Part shown: piece by piece, positions 12,501-21,074 of the stretch
Numbering within the stretch: the first letter of the stretch is position 1
How the letters are laid out: every line of letters begins with the position of its first letter
DNA from: Struthidea cinerea
Lineage: Eukaryota > Chordata > Aves > Passeriformes > Corcoracidae
Assembly: GCA_013397865.1 (NCBI GenBank)
Contig: VZTI01000688.1
Location: forward strand, 391,405-455,404
DNA: 64,000 nt
Direction of reading: 5' to 3'
The notes under the pieces: generated by a model
The model's input: only the letters and a program-made list of their open reading frames with translations
Databases searched by the model: none
Told to the model about the DNA's origin: nothing
Made by a program: the position numbers and the translations under genes

Positions 12501-15500
12501 GGCTGTTACAAAATTGCTTTGAAATCATGTAGGACACAGTCAATTTACTTCTATTAATCAAAAAATCTGTCAACAGGAAAGCGTAGAATATTTAATAATT
12601 GGTACTATATAAAATACAGGTTATATGCCCATATATGTATATATAGATGTTATATAAAACTTGTCATCCACATTAGCAAGTGACAGAAGTTTCTGAGACT
12701 TAAAAACTTTCCTGTTTTTTCCCCTTCATCTCACCTTGACAAAAATTCAGCTTATTTCAAAGAATAAAAATGCAAGTCCTGGTAAAATCTGTTAGAAAAT
12801 GTTCTGTATTTGGGGTTTTTTTAAACATGCTTTTCACTTAAATCTGGTGTTGGAAAAGAGCTGTTTTATTTTATTTGAAACTTAAATATAGGTTAAAGAG
12901 GCTTCCTGTCACTGAACACTTTGTTGAGACATCAGTTTGATCCCTGTGAGATACTCAGGCATGAGAATGTATTTTAAGATAATTTGGGAAAACACTGAAG
13001 ATTTCCAGGATCAGCAAAATGTAACTCTTAACTGGAAGCTGGTTAGAATTCTAATTACCAATTACTGTTTTTTTTAACAGAGAGTGAAATAGAACGTTCT
13101 GTGGTTTCTTCATCTACTTCCTCTTCATCTTCATCCTCCTCAAGCAGCTCAGAAGATAGCAAAGGCTGTTCTGGGGCCGCTGTGTCCCCTCCCCTGCACA
13201 ACGGGGTGTGCAGGAGGAACAGCAATCGCAGGCTGACTCGGAATCGAGCTGCTCAGAGGAAACAGACAGGTAGGGTGGGAGGAGTTTCTGGTGAACAGCA
13301 AGACAAGTCCATATTTATATGTATTTTTATATATATGTATAAAAATAACTAAGTGTAGTTAGTATTTTTTTAAATTGTTGCATACGTAAGATACACATTT
13401 TTTTATTGGTGCTAATTTTGAAGCTCTCAAATACGACACTCAACTTTTCAAAGGATTTTTTTTCATGACTTAAGGGAGAAGGGCAGAAACGAAGAGCCTG
13501 GTGAGAGGGAATGTCTTGCAATGTTTTGTATTTTAAGAAAAAAAGCAGCAATTCATAAAGAAGCTCTAATTGTCACAAAACCAGAACGAATCTGAGATTT
13601 GTGACAGCAAAAGCACGACTGTCACTAGGAATATATTTCATGCATCATGTCTGTGGGTTGAACCTCTCCCAGTTTTGACAAGACTTCAAAGCTGCTATTT
13701 TATATTTAAGATATTAACCTCTGCTTTCCTTTACAGGAACACTTCTTCAGGAGAATGGGAATACAAGGAAAACAGTCAGGAAAAAGTTATATGGAAGTGA
13801 CTCTGAAAACACTTCGGTGGTGACATCCGAGTCCCTCAGCAACAGCACGGGCAGGCACAGGAAAACCCCCCGCAGGAGCGCTGCCGTGGCTGCCAATAAA
13901 CTGAGGCTGATGAGTGACGTGGAGGAAGAGGTGTCGAGCTCGGAAAGTATCGGAATATGCAGGAACAGGAAGCTGCCCCACCGGAACGCCTCGGCCGCCG
14001 CCAGGAGAATGCTGCTGGAGGGATCGGAGGATGAGGCAGGCCTAAAGTCTGAGAGTGACAAAGAAATAGAAGAGCAGCTCACCAAGAGGAAAAGTCTGTC
14101 TCAGCCCAGCTCCTCTGCTCCACGAAGGAAATTTGTCAGCGAATCTGAGAATGGAAGTTCGGATTCTGAGCCAGGCACACAGACGAAGCAGAGGAGCTGG
14201 CAGAGCAATGGTCACAGACAGCTCCGGGGCCCCGTCTGCTCTCTGTCTCCCAAAGTGAAAAGTCCCACCTTAGACTTTTCAGAGGAGGACTCCAAAAGCC
14301 ATAATTCTGAGGATGGGAGCAGCCAAAAAGTTTCTGATCAGTCAACATCTGCACATGCTAAGGCTGCAGTCAGCAACTCTGAGGATGAGGCGGACTCTGA
14401 GTCGGACAGGTGGAATGGCAGGAAAGTCTCTGGGCTGCAGCTTGCTCCTCCTCTAAAAAAAGCAAAAGTCTTGAGTGATTTAGAGGACTCAGCAGAATCT
14501 GAAGCAGAAGCCAGAGGGGAGGGGAAGAGTTTTGTGTGGGAGAGCTTGGTGCCCACTAGGATTATAAGGAGTTCCAAATCTGGAGCTGCCTCCAGCTTCC
14601 ATCGCTCTTCTGATTCGGACTCAGAGAGTGACTCTAATAACAGCAATTACTGTGAAACTTCTGCAAAAGCAAAGATGAGGAAGAGGAAAGGAAAAACAAA
14701 AATCGTTAGAAAAGGTAACATTTTTAAAGTTAATTCCTCTGTTTCTTAATGCTGAGTAGATAACAGAGAAAATCTGCAAGGGAGCAGAGTATTCTCTCAC
14801 TTTGTCCTGCTCCTGTTTTGAGGATTTTGGTAACCAAAACCCTCTAGTTTGAAGTTCTGTCACCTTACCTTAATTTTCTGTTGAGATTTTCTGTGCTAGA
14901 TTTACGGCTGATTTACAACAGTTATTTTCAGTTTGAAGTAACTTTATTGATAGTTTTTCAAAATGAATTTGATGGAAAGGTGTTTATATTACATTCTCAC
15001 GTCCATGGTGTGCACCAGAACCTGAAACGTGATTTGACTTCTAGATTTTATTCTGTCAATGATGTGTAGAGTCCTTAAGACAGAGAGGCACTAGGTAAGA
15101 TTTACCATTCCACTTCTTTCAGAAAGTTAAATTCTTTGATTTGGGAGTTTTATTCTGTAATTTTACCTGTCACTCAGATCTTTGTGTGCTGGCTGATCGT
15201 GATTTAGAGAGTTGTTTTGGTTTGAGTCTTTTTTTAAGCTTATGAGAATGCTGCTGATGTTTATTAAACTGGGTAATGTACATTGTGCCTCCATATAATC
15301 AGGGAATTGGTCCCGATTTGGAATTTGAAAGGCTATTCACATGTTGGTGTTTGGTCTAATCCTTCCAAACCTGTCACTGGGCTTGAAGAATCTTAAGAAA
15401 ATTATTGTCTCTTAAGGTGGCTCTGTCTTGACAGTTTTCCACAAGGAATATTTATTTGTTTTGTACCAAGATCTTAGTTTTAATACATATATAGGGCATA

Positions 15501-18371
15501 TTTATAGAGTTTCTATTTTCAAATAAATATGTATTTTGTATATATAACTATATATGTGTATATGCACACTGCCCAGTTAGCCAGCTAAACCATTTATGTG
15601 GAAGCTTTGCTTTGGTTATTTTTTAAATATATATAATATAAATAACATATAATCTATTTTGATATATAAAACATAGTCTTTATGTAGTTCTGTAATGCAT
15701 TATGTTATATATAATATATATTATAGATTTATAATATTTAGCATGGGGGTTAATATATTAGAAAAGATTGAAAGCACAGTTTTCAGATAAATTGTGTCAA
15801 TACTTTGTGGGCTGTAGTGCCCCCTGCAGCTGAGCTGATTGGAGCTAAGGCTGCATTTTCCTACCCAGTATTCCAGGTTTGGAGTTTGGCCTGAGCTCCA
15901 GGACACCTTGCTGAACCAGACTTTTGCATCTTTGTGTCTTTTAAAACTCTCCCAGTTTTTGTGGGTAGTTGGTTTAATGCTCCCTCTCTGTGCCTGTGCC
16001 ACCTGGCTGTGCCTTTGCAGCTTTTAATTCTGGACGTTCAGCGGGGAATTCCCGTACATTTCATTATGGATTTGTTCCAAATTTAAGATCTTATATGCAA
16101 ATATAATTTTAATACTCTGGCAGTGTTGCAGAAAGGCTGGACTGTTTTATTCTTTAGCCTTGTGTTCCAGCTACTTCATAGTATTGGAGGACAGTGCATA
16201 ACATAAGATTTAACTCTTCTTCTTTTTAGTCTGTGCATTAATTCACCTTTTATACAGTATTTTGCAGTGTTCAGCAGAAATGTGTTGTGCTTTGGCCATA
16301 AAATCACACAGCACAACTACTACAAGTAGTAATATTCATGTATTATTTCTGGAAACTCTTAACAAAGAAAGGAAATTAATTTTGAAAGCATAAAAATAGG
16401 AATATACTGGAGTAGTACATAAAATTATTTATATTGAAATAAGGACCAAATCTGGTATATGAAGAGATTATTAATACTGATACTCAAGCTGGACATTGGA
16501 ATTTATGTCTCATGATTTTTCCCTCTTTGTATTTTTTTTAATTTACTTCAAGAACTTCTGCTTTTGATTTTTTAATTCATATGTATAAATAATTGTTTTA
16601 TTTAGAAGGGAAACACTGATCTTCATAGCATCATTCACATGATTTACAGACTGAATATCTGTTTTAAAACCCAACACAAGAAGCAAGTTCTGTATTAAAT
16701 AAAAAACTACTAACAGAAGGTTCACTGTTAGCAGCAATCTGAGTGTTAAAGTCAGTAAGGAGCTGAAGGGTTTCAATGTTCTCCACCTGAAACCATCTAA
16801 AATTGTGAACCTTGCGTCTACATGAAATATTATAGTTTCTTTTTTAGATTAAAAAGGTCTAAAAGGTGTAATTAATGTTGCAAATTTTATTCTAGTAAGA
16901 AAAATACAACTTTTAATGATGTAAGTATTAATAATATGACAGCATTTGTTTGCTAAGTTAGGTAATTCGTAATTTCTGAGCTAATTAACAGGGTGATGCT
17001 AAAGAATGCACTTTTGAGACCATGAAAAGGTTTGAAAGTGACAATCTCAAGAGTTAAAAGTATCCCTGGGATACTGATGGAATTTTTGTTAAGGAATTGA
17101 GACAAATTGCACTTAACAGTTGAAATCAAGATAAAATTCAGTATTTGTGTATTTCATTAAAGGTGGCAGCATTTGGGCACAGCAAACTTAACGATTTCAG
17201 GAATGTAAGGCATTCAGAAGAACTTTTTCATCTTCCTTTTGTAGAACCAGCATCGGAGGAGGCTGGCCAGAGTGCCAAAGTGCTGCGGAGCAGGACGTGC
17301 ATCATCAACTACAAGAAACACATCAAGGTGTCCAACGTGGCGGAGAAGAAGAACCCCCGCAGATGTGCCACGCTGGCGGCCAATAAGATCAAGATCATGA
17401 GCGATGCAAAGGAGGAATTATCAAGCTCAGAAAGTGTTTACCCAGTCAAGAAGAACCGCAAGCAGCTCCAGGGCAGCGTGTCCTCAGCCTGCAGGAAGAA
17501 GCTGTTTGACAGCTCGGAGGTGGAGGCTTGTTCCAAGTCTGAAAATGAGAGAGAACAGGTTTCTGGCAGGAAAAAGCCTTCCTGCCCTGAGTCTTCTGTT
17601 TCTAAAAGGAAATATATTATTGAGTCTGAGAATGAAAGAACTGACTCGGAGACAGAGACTCAGAAGCAGAGCGATAACCACAAGCAGCCCCACAAACCCC
17701 TCTGTGCTGCAGCTCTGAATAATTTTGACTACGACTCCTCAGAGGAGAATTCCACAAACCACAGGGTAGAAAATGGGGGAAACTGGGGAATTTCTAGGCA
17801 GGCAGCTTCAGCCCACAACCATTGTACGAGTAACTCTGAAGAGGAGGTAGATTCTGACTTAGCTAAACTTGAAACTAAAAATACCAGAGTAGCAGCAAAT
17901 AAAAAATCCAGAGCTTCTTTCAAGAGATCAAAACTGGTGGATGACTTCAAAGAAACAACAGAATCTGAAACTGGGGGCAAGAAAGAGGAGAAAAGCTCTG
18001 TCTCTGAGGATGTGGAAGCACCCGGGACCGCAGGAAGCTCCAAAGCCAACTTCAACTGTTTCTCCTCGGACTCTGGAACTGATAACACCATCTGCAGCGA
18101 CGCCACGGAAACGAGGAAGCGCAAGAGGAAATCAAAAACCACCAGGAAAGAAATCCCCAACCTCGACTCACTGAAGCCTTCCAGGAGGCCGCAGCGGAGG
18201 AAACGGCGGAAAGGCAGCCAGGAGCAGGACTCGGAGGACGTGGAGTACGGCGAGTGCAGGCGGGCCCAGCGGCGCTCCAAGATCCGCACGCGCAACGGCG
18301 GCCGGCGGACTGTGCGCTACAACGACGACGACGACGACAGAGCCCTCGAGGATGCCGAGTGTGAAACGTAA
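458..18371 (+). CDS. BRWD1: BRWD1, 3' half of the gene (18 coding exons, partial at 5' end)
   Basis: Bromodomain and WD-repeat protein 1, a nuclear chromatin reader. Coding segments: 458-561, 661-768, 1105-1229, 1337-1419, 1773-1884, 4876-4937, 5704-5859, 6454-6574, 7899-8024, 8576-8651, 9128-9172, 9271-9417, 10104-10256, 10530-10699, 12114-12349, 13081-13269, 13737-14714 and 17245-18371. They splice in one open frame of about 1,371 residues plus stop. Order in the product: cryptic Tudor module (about residues 10-200), bromodomain 1 (about 210-335), bromodomain 2 (about 380-500), then a disordered Ser/Asp/Glu/Lys-rich tail. The WD40 half is outside the window. PHIP and BRWD3 share the domains. 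BRWD1 is chosen because of phrases such as PPVWITDT, ELGAS and AAVAANK, and because PSMG1 lies immediately downstream. Known family roles (literature) include reading histone marks in B-cell development and a need in germ cells. Confidence 0.95.
661..768 (+). CDS. BRWD1: BRWD1 window exon 2
   Basis: Exactly 36 codons in phase 0, starting VIYFRQGHEAYIEAV. The acceptor is a T-rich tract ending TTTTTTAG at 660, and the donor GTAGGT is at 769. It forms a beta-strand part of the cryptic Tudor fold that in the PHIP/BRWD family packs against bromodomain 1 and contributes to binding methylated H3K4 (literature on PHIP). Confidence 0.95.
1105..1229 (+). CDS. BRWD1: BRWD1 window exon 3
   Basis: Encodes DQELVKIVGIRYEVGPPTL and onward to KSFSI, ending in a split Arg codon. 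The acceptor ends at 1104 (CCTGTAG) and the donor GTATGT is at 1230. GPPTLCCLKLAF is one of the most conserved stretches of the BRWD/PHIP family. Confidence 0.96.
1337..1419 (+). CDS. BRWD1: BRWD1 window exon 4
   Basis: Completes the split Arg and reads YHDMPDVIDFLILRQFYDEA, then RQRNWQA. The acceptor ATCCAG ends at 1336 after a T run, and the donor GTAAGT is at 1420. It leaves one base of a codon that the next exon completes. Confidence 0.96.
1420..1772 (+). other. BRWD1 intron
   Basis: Intron of 353 bases. It is unique sequence with no recognisable repeat. It ends in TTTGCTGCAG. Confidence 0.8.
1773..1884 (+). CDS. BRWD1: BRWD1 window exon 5
   Basis: Reads SDRFRSIIDDAWWFGTV, then QPQYPDSHFQCYSV, ending in the first two bases of a Lys codon. 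The acceptor ends at 1772 and the donor GTAAGT is at 1885. AWWFGTV is the Tudor-like core and is near-invariant in the family. At the spliced junction the residue is Ser; my memory of the human protein has Cys there. Confidence 0.96.
1885..4875 (+). other. BRWD1 intron with one CR1 fragment
   Basis: Intron of 2,991 bases, the largest in this part of BRWD1 before the tail. It is AT-rich and contains a reverse-oriented CR1 at about 2427-2738. Nothing else stands out. Confidence 0.8.
2427..2738 (-). mobile_element. CR1 LINE, 3' fragment
   Basis: Begins on the + strand with the reverse complement of the CR1 3' tail (ATAGAATCACAGAATGAT), followed by TTGGGTTGGAAGGGACCTTA and body sequence to about 2738. 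It is 5'-truncated and carries no intact ORF. It lies antisense inside a BRWD1 intron, far from splice sites. Confidence 0.9.
4876..4937 (+). CDS. BRWD1: BRWD1 window exon 6
   Basis: Short 62-base exon encoding (K)WDNGEIEKLSPWDMEPVPDN and the first base of a Val codon. The acceptor GAATCAG ends at 4875 and the donor GTAGGT is at 4938. It closes the cryptic Tudor module; LSPWDMEP is diagnostic for the family. Confidence 0.95.
4938..5703 (+). other. BRWD1 intron
   Basis: Intron of 766 bases, AT-rich and unique. It ends in a long pyrimidine tract and CCCTCTTCAG. I see no repeat. Confidence 0.8.
5704..5859 (+). CDS. BRWD1: BRWD1 window exon 7 (start of bromodomain 1)
   Basis: Encodes VDQPEELGASVSVTLEEV, KLLYKPQEGEW, then SRDEACERIIRGIDQLMTL, the first helix of bromodomain 1. 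The acceptor ends at 5703 and the donor GTGAGT is at 5860; the exon ends with one base of an Asp codon. The ELGAS phrase favours BRWD1 over PHIP and BRWD3. Confidence 0.96.
5860..6453 (+). other. BRWD1 intron mostly occupied by CR1
   Basis: Intron of 594 bases. About 350 of them are a reverse-oriented CR1 (about 6073-6420), whose truncated end lies only about 33 bases before the acceptor of the next exon. Confidence 0.8.
6073..6420 (-). mobile_element. CR1 LINE, 3' fragment
   Basis: Starts with AATAGAATCACAGAATGGGC and continues with the typical CR1 body in reverse complement (gggcagggacacc, ggcagccacagctgctctgg). It belongs to the same GC-rich subfamily as the copies near 22.4, 31.3 and 34.5 kb. 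All long open frames across 6050-6640 are CR1 translations. Confidence 0.92.
6454..6574 (+). CDS. BRWD1: BRWD1 window exon 8 (bromodomain 1)
   Basis: Reads DISAAFAGPVDLCTYPKYC, then TVIAYPTDLNTIRTRLANRFY. The PVDL...Y...AYPTDL stretch is the ZA loop and following helix. The acceptor TTTTTGCCAG ends at 6453, the donor GTCAGT is at 6575, and the exon ends in two bases of an Arg codon. Confidence 0.96.
6575..7898 (+). other. BRWD1 intron
   Basis: Intron of 1,324 bases, AT-rich and unique. It contains a short A run followed by a C run near 7138-7155. No mobile element is recognised. Confidence 0.75.
7899..8024 (+). CDS. BRWD1: BRWD1 window exon 9 (end of bromodomain 1)
   Basis: Reads (R)RISALVWEVRYIESNART, then FNEPGSAIARAAKKITTQLL and KFIK. 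The Asn in TFNEP occupies the canonical acetyl-lysine-binding position, so bromodomain 1 looks competent. The acceptor TTTGAAG ends at 7898 with only a modest pyrimidine tract. The donor GTAAGT is at 8025. No ATG-started open frame covers this exon cleanly; it is called from protein similarity and splice phase. Confidence 0.94.
8025..8575 (+). other. BRWD1 intron
   Basis: Intron of 551 bases, unique sequence. No element recognised. Confidence 0.75.
8576..8651 (+). CDS. BRWD1: BRWD1 window exon 10 (inter-bromodomain linker)
   Basis: 76-base exon reading (N)DQDCTNIFELCSTTDDEQD, then CHDADL. The acceptor ATTGCAG ends at 8575 and the donor GTAAGT is at 8652, leaving phase 0. The stretch CTNI..L matches the linker after bromodomain 1 as I remember it from mammalian BRWD1. 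It is too short to appear as an independent open reading frame. Confidence 0.92.
8652..9127 (+). other. BRWD1 intron
   Basis: Intron of 476 bases, unique sequence. No element recognised. Confidence 0.75.
9128..9172 (+). CDS. BRWD1: BRWD1 window exon 11 (45-base micro-exon)
   Basis: Encodes 15 residues, DDEKCVPRTSYRRRK, in phase 0 on both sides, so it could be skipped without a frameshift. The acceptor TTGTGCAG ends at 9127 and the donor GTGAGT is at 9173. It is part of the linker between bromodomains and adds a small basic cluster. Confidence 0.88.
9271..9417 (+). CDS. BRWD1: BRWD1 window exon 12 (start of bromodomain 2)
   Basis: Exactly 49 codons: a basic leader GRGFKKGKSLKSG, then NCWKKQCMELVNLIFQCEDS and EPFRQPVDLDQYP. 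The last part is helix Z and the ZA loop of bromodomain 2. The acceptor is a C-run ending CCAAG at 9270, and the donor GTAAGT is at 9418. Confidence 0.95.
9418..10103 (+). other. BRWD1 intron
   Basis: Intron of 686 bases. T-rich, with G/T-rich low-complexity sequence at about 9800-9880. No mobile element recognised. Confidence 0.75.
10104..10256 (+). CDS. BRWD1: BRWD1 window exon 13 (core of bromodomain 2)
   Basis: 51 codons: DYRHIIDTPMDFGTVKETLE, then AGNYDTPMELCKDIRLIFSN and AKSYTPNKKSK. It has the DTPMDF and IFSNA signatures of a bromodomain. At the position where most bromodomains have the acetyl-lysine-binding Asn, this one has Thr (codon 10236-10238, in SYTPN). The acceptor TTTATAG ends at 10103 and the donor GTAGCT is at 10257. 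Confidence 0.96.
10530..10699 (+). CDS. BRWD1: BRWD1 window exon 14 (end of bromodomain 2)
   Basis: Reads IYSMTLRLSALFEEKIRRIV, then SDFKNGQKQNEKLRKNQRY and a basic stretch TRRFNNQS. It supplies the last helix of bromodomain 2 and the start of the tail. The acceptor TTACCTAG ends at 10529 and the donor GTAACC is at 10700; it ends in two bases of an Arg codon. Confidence 0.95.
10700..12113 (+). other. BRWD1 intron
   Basis: Intron of 1,414 bases, unique. An open frame that starts at 11818 runs into the next exon through intronic sequence and is not the coding start. Confidence 0.75.
12114..12349 (+). CDS. BRWD1: BRWD1 window exon 15 (tail)
   Basis: Reads (R)NLKQKPLKSQAKLESEQ and onward to SSSGESSDSA and CLASFERNGKARS, ending ALSS plus one base. 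A Ser-rich, mostly disordered stretch. The acceptor CTCACTAG ends at 12113 and the donor GTCAGA is at 12350. The mammalian counterpart also begins NLKPK and has GDSSDSA (memory). Confidence 0.93.
12350..13080 (+). other. BRWD1 intron
   Basis: Intron of 731 bases with AT-rich, TA-dinucleotide-rich sequence at about 12600-12660. No mobile element recognised. Confidence 0.75.
13081..13269 (+). CDS. BRWD1: BRWD1 window exon 16 (poly-Ser tail exon)
   Basis: Reads (E)SEIERSVVSS and a near-pure serine run encoded by mixed TCN/AGC codons, then SEDSKGCSG, and ends RNRAAQRKQT. The acceptor TTTTAACAG ends at 13080 and the donor GTAGGG is at 13270. Mixed codons argue for selection on serine, rather than a pure DNA slippage tract. 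Confidence 0.93.
13270..13736 (+). other. BRWD1 intron
   Basis: Intron of 467 bases, AT-rich and unique. Confidence 0.75.
13737..14714 (+). CDS. BRWD1: BRWD1 window exon 17 (large tail exon, repeat unit 1)
   Basis: 978 bases, beginning (G)TLLQENGNTRKTVRKKLYG. It contains RRSAAVAANKLRLMSDVEEE (about 13871-13935), then NRKLPHRNASAAARR, repeated SESE and SDSE acidic/phospho-type motifs, and ends AKAKMRKRKGKTKIVRK. It is probably disordered, with alternating acidic Ser clusters and basic patches. The acceptor TTTACAG ends at 13736 and the donor GTAACA is at 14715. It is homologous over its whole length to the next exon. An open frame starting at GTG 13817 is just part of this exon. Confidence 0.95.
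14715..17244 (+). other. BRWD1 intron, AT-rich
   Basis: Intron of 2,530 bases between the two giant tail exons. It is strongly AT-rich, with TA-rich low-complexity blocks at about 15480-15740. I searched it for a third copy of the AANK repeat exon and saw none. No CR1 recognised. Confidence 0.75.
15480..15740. repeat. TA-rich low-complexity block
   Basis: Dense runs of ATATATA and TATAAT type sequence inside the last BRWD1 intron. It is simple-sequence DNA with no clear unit length. Confidence 0.7.
17245..18371 (+). CDS. BRWD1: BRWD1 terminal coding exon (repeat unit 2 and C terminus)
   Basis: 1,127 bases to the TAA at 18369-18371. It begins (E)PASEEAGQSAKVLRSR and contains NPRRCATLAANKIKIMSDAK (about 17356-17415), acidic Ser clusters, and a very basic end (RKRKRKSK, RRPQRRKRRK). 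It closes with RRSKIRTRNGGRRTVRYN, five Asp codons and AECET. The acceptor CTTTTGTAG ends at 17244. The open frame extends back to 17145, but the part before 17245 is intron. It is longer and more GC-rich than its partner exon, especially from 18160 onward. Confidence 0.95.
18324..18338 (+). repeat. (GAC)5 coding trinucleotide run
   Basis: Five perfect GAC codons give five Asp residues near the C terminus of BRWD1. The run is short and, unlike the serine run, a pure codon repeat, so it could vary in length. Confidence 0.8.
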
Positions 18372-18480
18372 CCTTAACAAAAAGAAAGCCAGCCCATCTC
18401 TTTTTTTCTTTTTTCTTTTTTTTTNNNNNNNNNNNNNNNNNNNNNNNNNNNNNNNNNNNNNNNNNNNNNNNNNNNNNNNN

Positions 18481-18530
<50 letters not shown>

Positions 18531-21060
18531 GGTAATAGCACTAGAACTCCTGATGGATGCTGGCTCTTCTTTGTCCTACATTTCAGGGAATATATTTATA
18601 TTTTTCTATGAAAAAGTTATGAATGTGATTAGATGATGACTTTCTCCTTTTCATATTTTGACTTGCACTTGCCTGCCCATGTAGCAGCATTTAGCACAGA
18701 TGCCAAAATGTGCCTCATTATAGGGGCAATTTTTTGTCTTTACTGGTATTTTATTACATATAAACAAGAGTTAAAAAATGTTAAAACACTGCAAACAGGT
18801 TAATAGCAGTATGTTGAGTATTATCGTTATGGGTGCTGCAATGAAATACTACCTAGGTCATGCAACATTCAAGAACAGATTTCAAACATCTCTAATGCTG
18901 TATGAAATCATCTACAATAGTAACAGGCTTCTAAATAATAGTACACACTCTAAAAACCTGGTGGATGCAAGCATTGCATCAAAAGAGGAATGAAAAGGCT
19001 GATAACTTCACAACTTGATTCAGTGCAGATGTGAAATGTTCTGTACTTGCATTGCTGATAAGCAGTTACCAGTGAAGAAGTTTATTTGCCAGTTCCAGAG
19101 GCTTTGGTGAAGAGAGGGTTCTGCTGACAGGTAGTACATCATTAATGTGACTTCTATACTGTAAACTTTAAGATTAGGAAATGCAGGTGAACTCTTGGGC
19201 CTAAGGGTTTTTGTGTGTTTTCTTTATAAAATAGAAAAACAAACAAAACACTTGTTCTGTTTTCTTTATGCGTGGAAAGCTTGAGGTGCAGGATTCCGAC
19301 ATTCCAGACCTTTTTTTGCTACGTTTCTGTTGTTCCTCCATATTTAAAGTGTTTGAATGTTGGATTTCCCATTGATTAAACCTTACCAGTTTCTGAGCAT
19401 TGCAGTGCATCTCCTGTTTTCACAATGTTTGAGGTGGCTCTTGTTGACAAGAAAGAAAATTTCTCCAGGAGCATATGTGGAAGTTCCTGGTTGAACCCAT
19501 CTCAATGACAAAAACACACAGCAACTCTAAATTCTTAGTTATCCCTGGAACTGTGCTGCTGGGAGCCCCACGACAGCTGCCCTCAGCCCAACACCAGGGA
19601 ATCTCCACTCACTCCTTCCCCACTGCAGGGTTCCTCCTCTGCTCTGCAGCTTCCCTTTCTCACCCTTGGGAGAATTTGGTGATTCCTGATTTCATCATTC
19701 AATAGAAGATGCAGCAGAATATCAGATTTATCCTAACCCAGCTCATTTGAACAGAAATAGCAAGTGTGGGAATTGGTTTTCCAGCAGATCGGAAGTGGGA
19801 TCTGGTAGGGTCTGGGGGTAAAATAATTTAGTGTGGCTGTACAATCCCAGCGAATAATGGCAGAACTCCTTGTACAAATGGAAATGCATCATGGAAAAGG
19901 GAGCTGGCATCAGTGAGAGCCCCTTCTCCATCCCCCTCACTGATATTGTCTGTATTTGCCATCACTTTGCTGTCTAGGATATTCTCTCTGCATAGAGAAA
20001 TACCCTTTAATTTTTTTCCTTAAAGCTTCCATGTGAAGTCCAAAAATAATTTAAATCACTCTTGCCCCAGGAAATTTTATTTAGAGCATAGTCTTTAATA
20101 GGGTGCAGCAGAATTTTGTAAATTCAAGATAAATGTTTATCTGGATTCTTTATTTGGTTTCTGAAATACGAACACAGTTGTTTTTAGCGATGAGCCTTGA
20201 AAATGGCTTTGTGTTTTCTTTGAGGGGCAAACTTTGTTAGAAGGTAGCAAGTCTGCTTTTTATTTTCCCCCCCCATAAACTCCATTGTTTAGCAGCTGCT
20301 CATTCTCAGTGTTCTCTGGAGTGCAGCCTCCAATTTGGGAATAACTGAACTGAACATCAGGGTTTTTATTAATGTTCAGTTTTAAGCTAAAATTTGGCTG
20401 GTCGGTTTGTACTTCTAATCTAGGCTTAGATTTACAAAGCTGGTTTTCCTTCAGGTGCTGTATTCTGTCATAGTGCACTCGCATGTTCGTGGTGATCCCT
20501 GAAAGCTGGAGAAGGTTTTGGCCTCTGGATCTGTAGATCCCAGAAGGAACCACTGCCTTGGGATCCCTAACACTTTTATTTTCTAAGCAAAGCATGTGCT
20601 GGTCTTTATTCCTGATTTTATACACACAGACAGTGGGAAGAGAAATGATTAAACTGGAAAGGTATTTTGACTCTTTCACCCTTGAAGAGTTTATTTATTT
20701 TTAATATATTTAAAGGAGCATGCTGACTGTTGGAGAACTGGTTCTTTTCAGCCTTGCAGAAGGGAGTCCTTTCACCTTCCTTTAAGTGAGCATTCTTGGT
20801 TTGGTCTAGCTGTACTCAGGGAAGTAAAGTAGTAGACCTGTAAAAGTAGGATCTTTATTTAATGTGACTTTGGGGGAGTGTTTTGGTTTGTTTTAAAGCA
20901 GGACCTGAATCTGTGAAGGTGATCAGGCAGCATGAACGGAGGGAAACATTTAAAGTGCAGGACAGAATCGTAAAGGAATCAGATTCTTTAGTGTTAAAGG
21001 CTTTGATGATGTACATGTGTTAGTGGACCAAAGTAAAGCTGTACATACACCCGGAATGTC
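18372..21060 (+). other. BRWD1 3' UTR and BRWD1-PSMG1 intergenic spacer
   Basis: Follows the BRWD1 stop. It contains a T-rich tract with an assembly gap, then unique, moderately AT-rich sequence. I see no AATAAA close to the stop. A variant ATTAAA at 19375-19380 could serve as a poly(A) signal, but this is weak. The end of the 3' UTR cannot be fixed from sequence alone. The open frames here, for example 20260-20679 on the minus strand, resemble nothing I know. Confidence 0.6.
18409..18527 (+). repeat. Poly-T tract with 56-base assembly gap
   Basis: T-rich sequence, then N at 18425-18480, a C, and 46 consecutive T (18482-18527). The gap sits inside the homopolymer, so both its true length and the reading across it are unknown. 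It lies in the BRWD1 3' UTR, about 40 bases after the stop. Confidence 0.95.
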
Positions 21061-21074
21061 ACTGTGCTCTTATT

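Noticed and set aside
17145..17244. In-frame ATG upstream of the last BRWD1 exon as a possible start
   Set aside because: The AG at 17243-17244 joins in phase with the exon ending at 14714, and the upstream part is AT-rich intron.
14715..17244. A third AANK-type tail exon in BRWD1
   Set aside because: No in-frame RR-A-AANK coding was found; the interval is AT-rich with dense stops.
20260..20679. 139-residue minus-strand open frame between BRWD1 and PSMG1
   Set aside because: The peptide looks less repetitive than most, but about one such frame is expected by chance in a window of this size, and no splice or homology support is visible.
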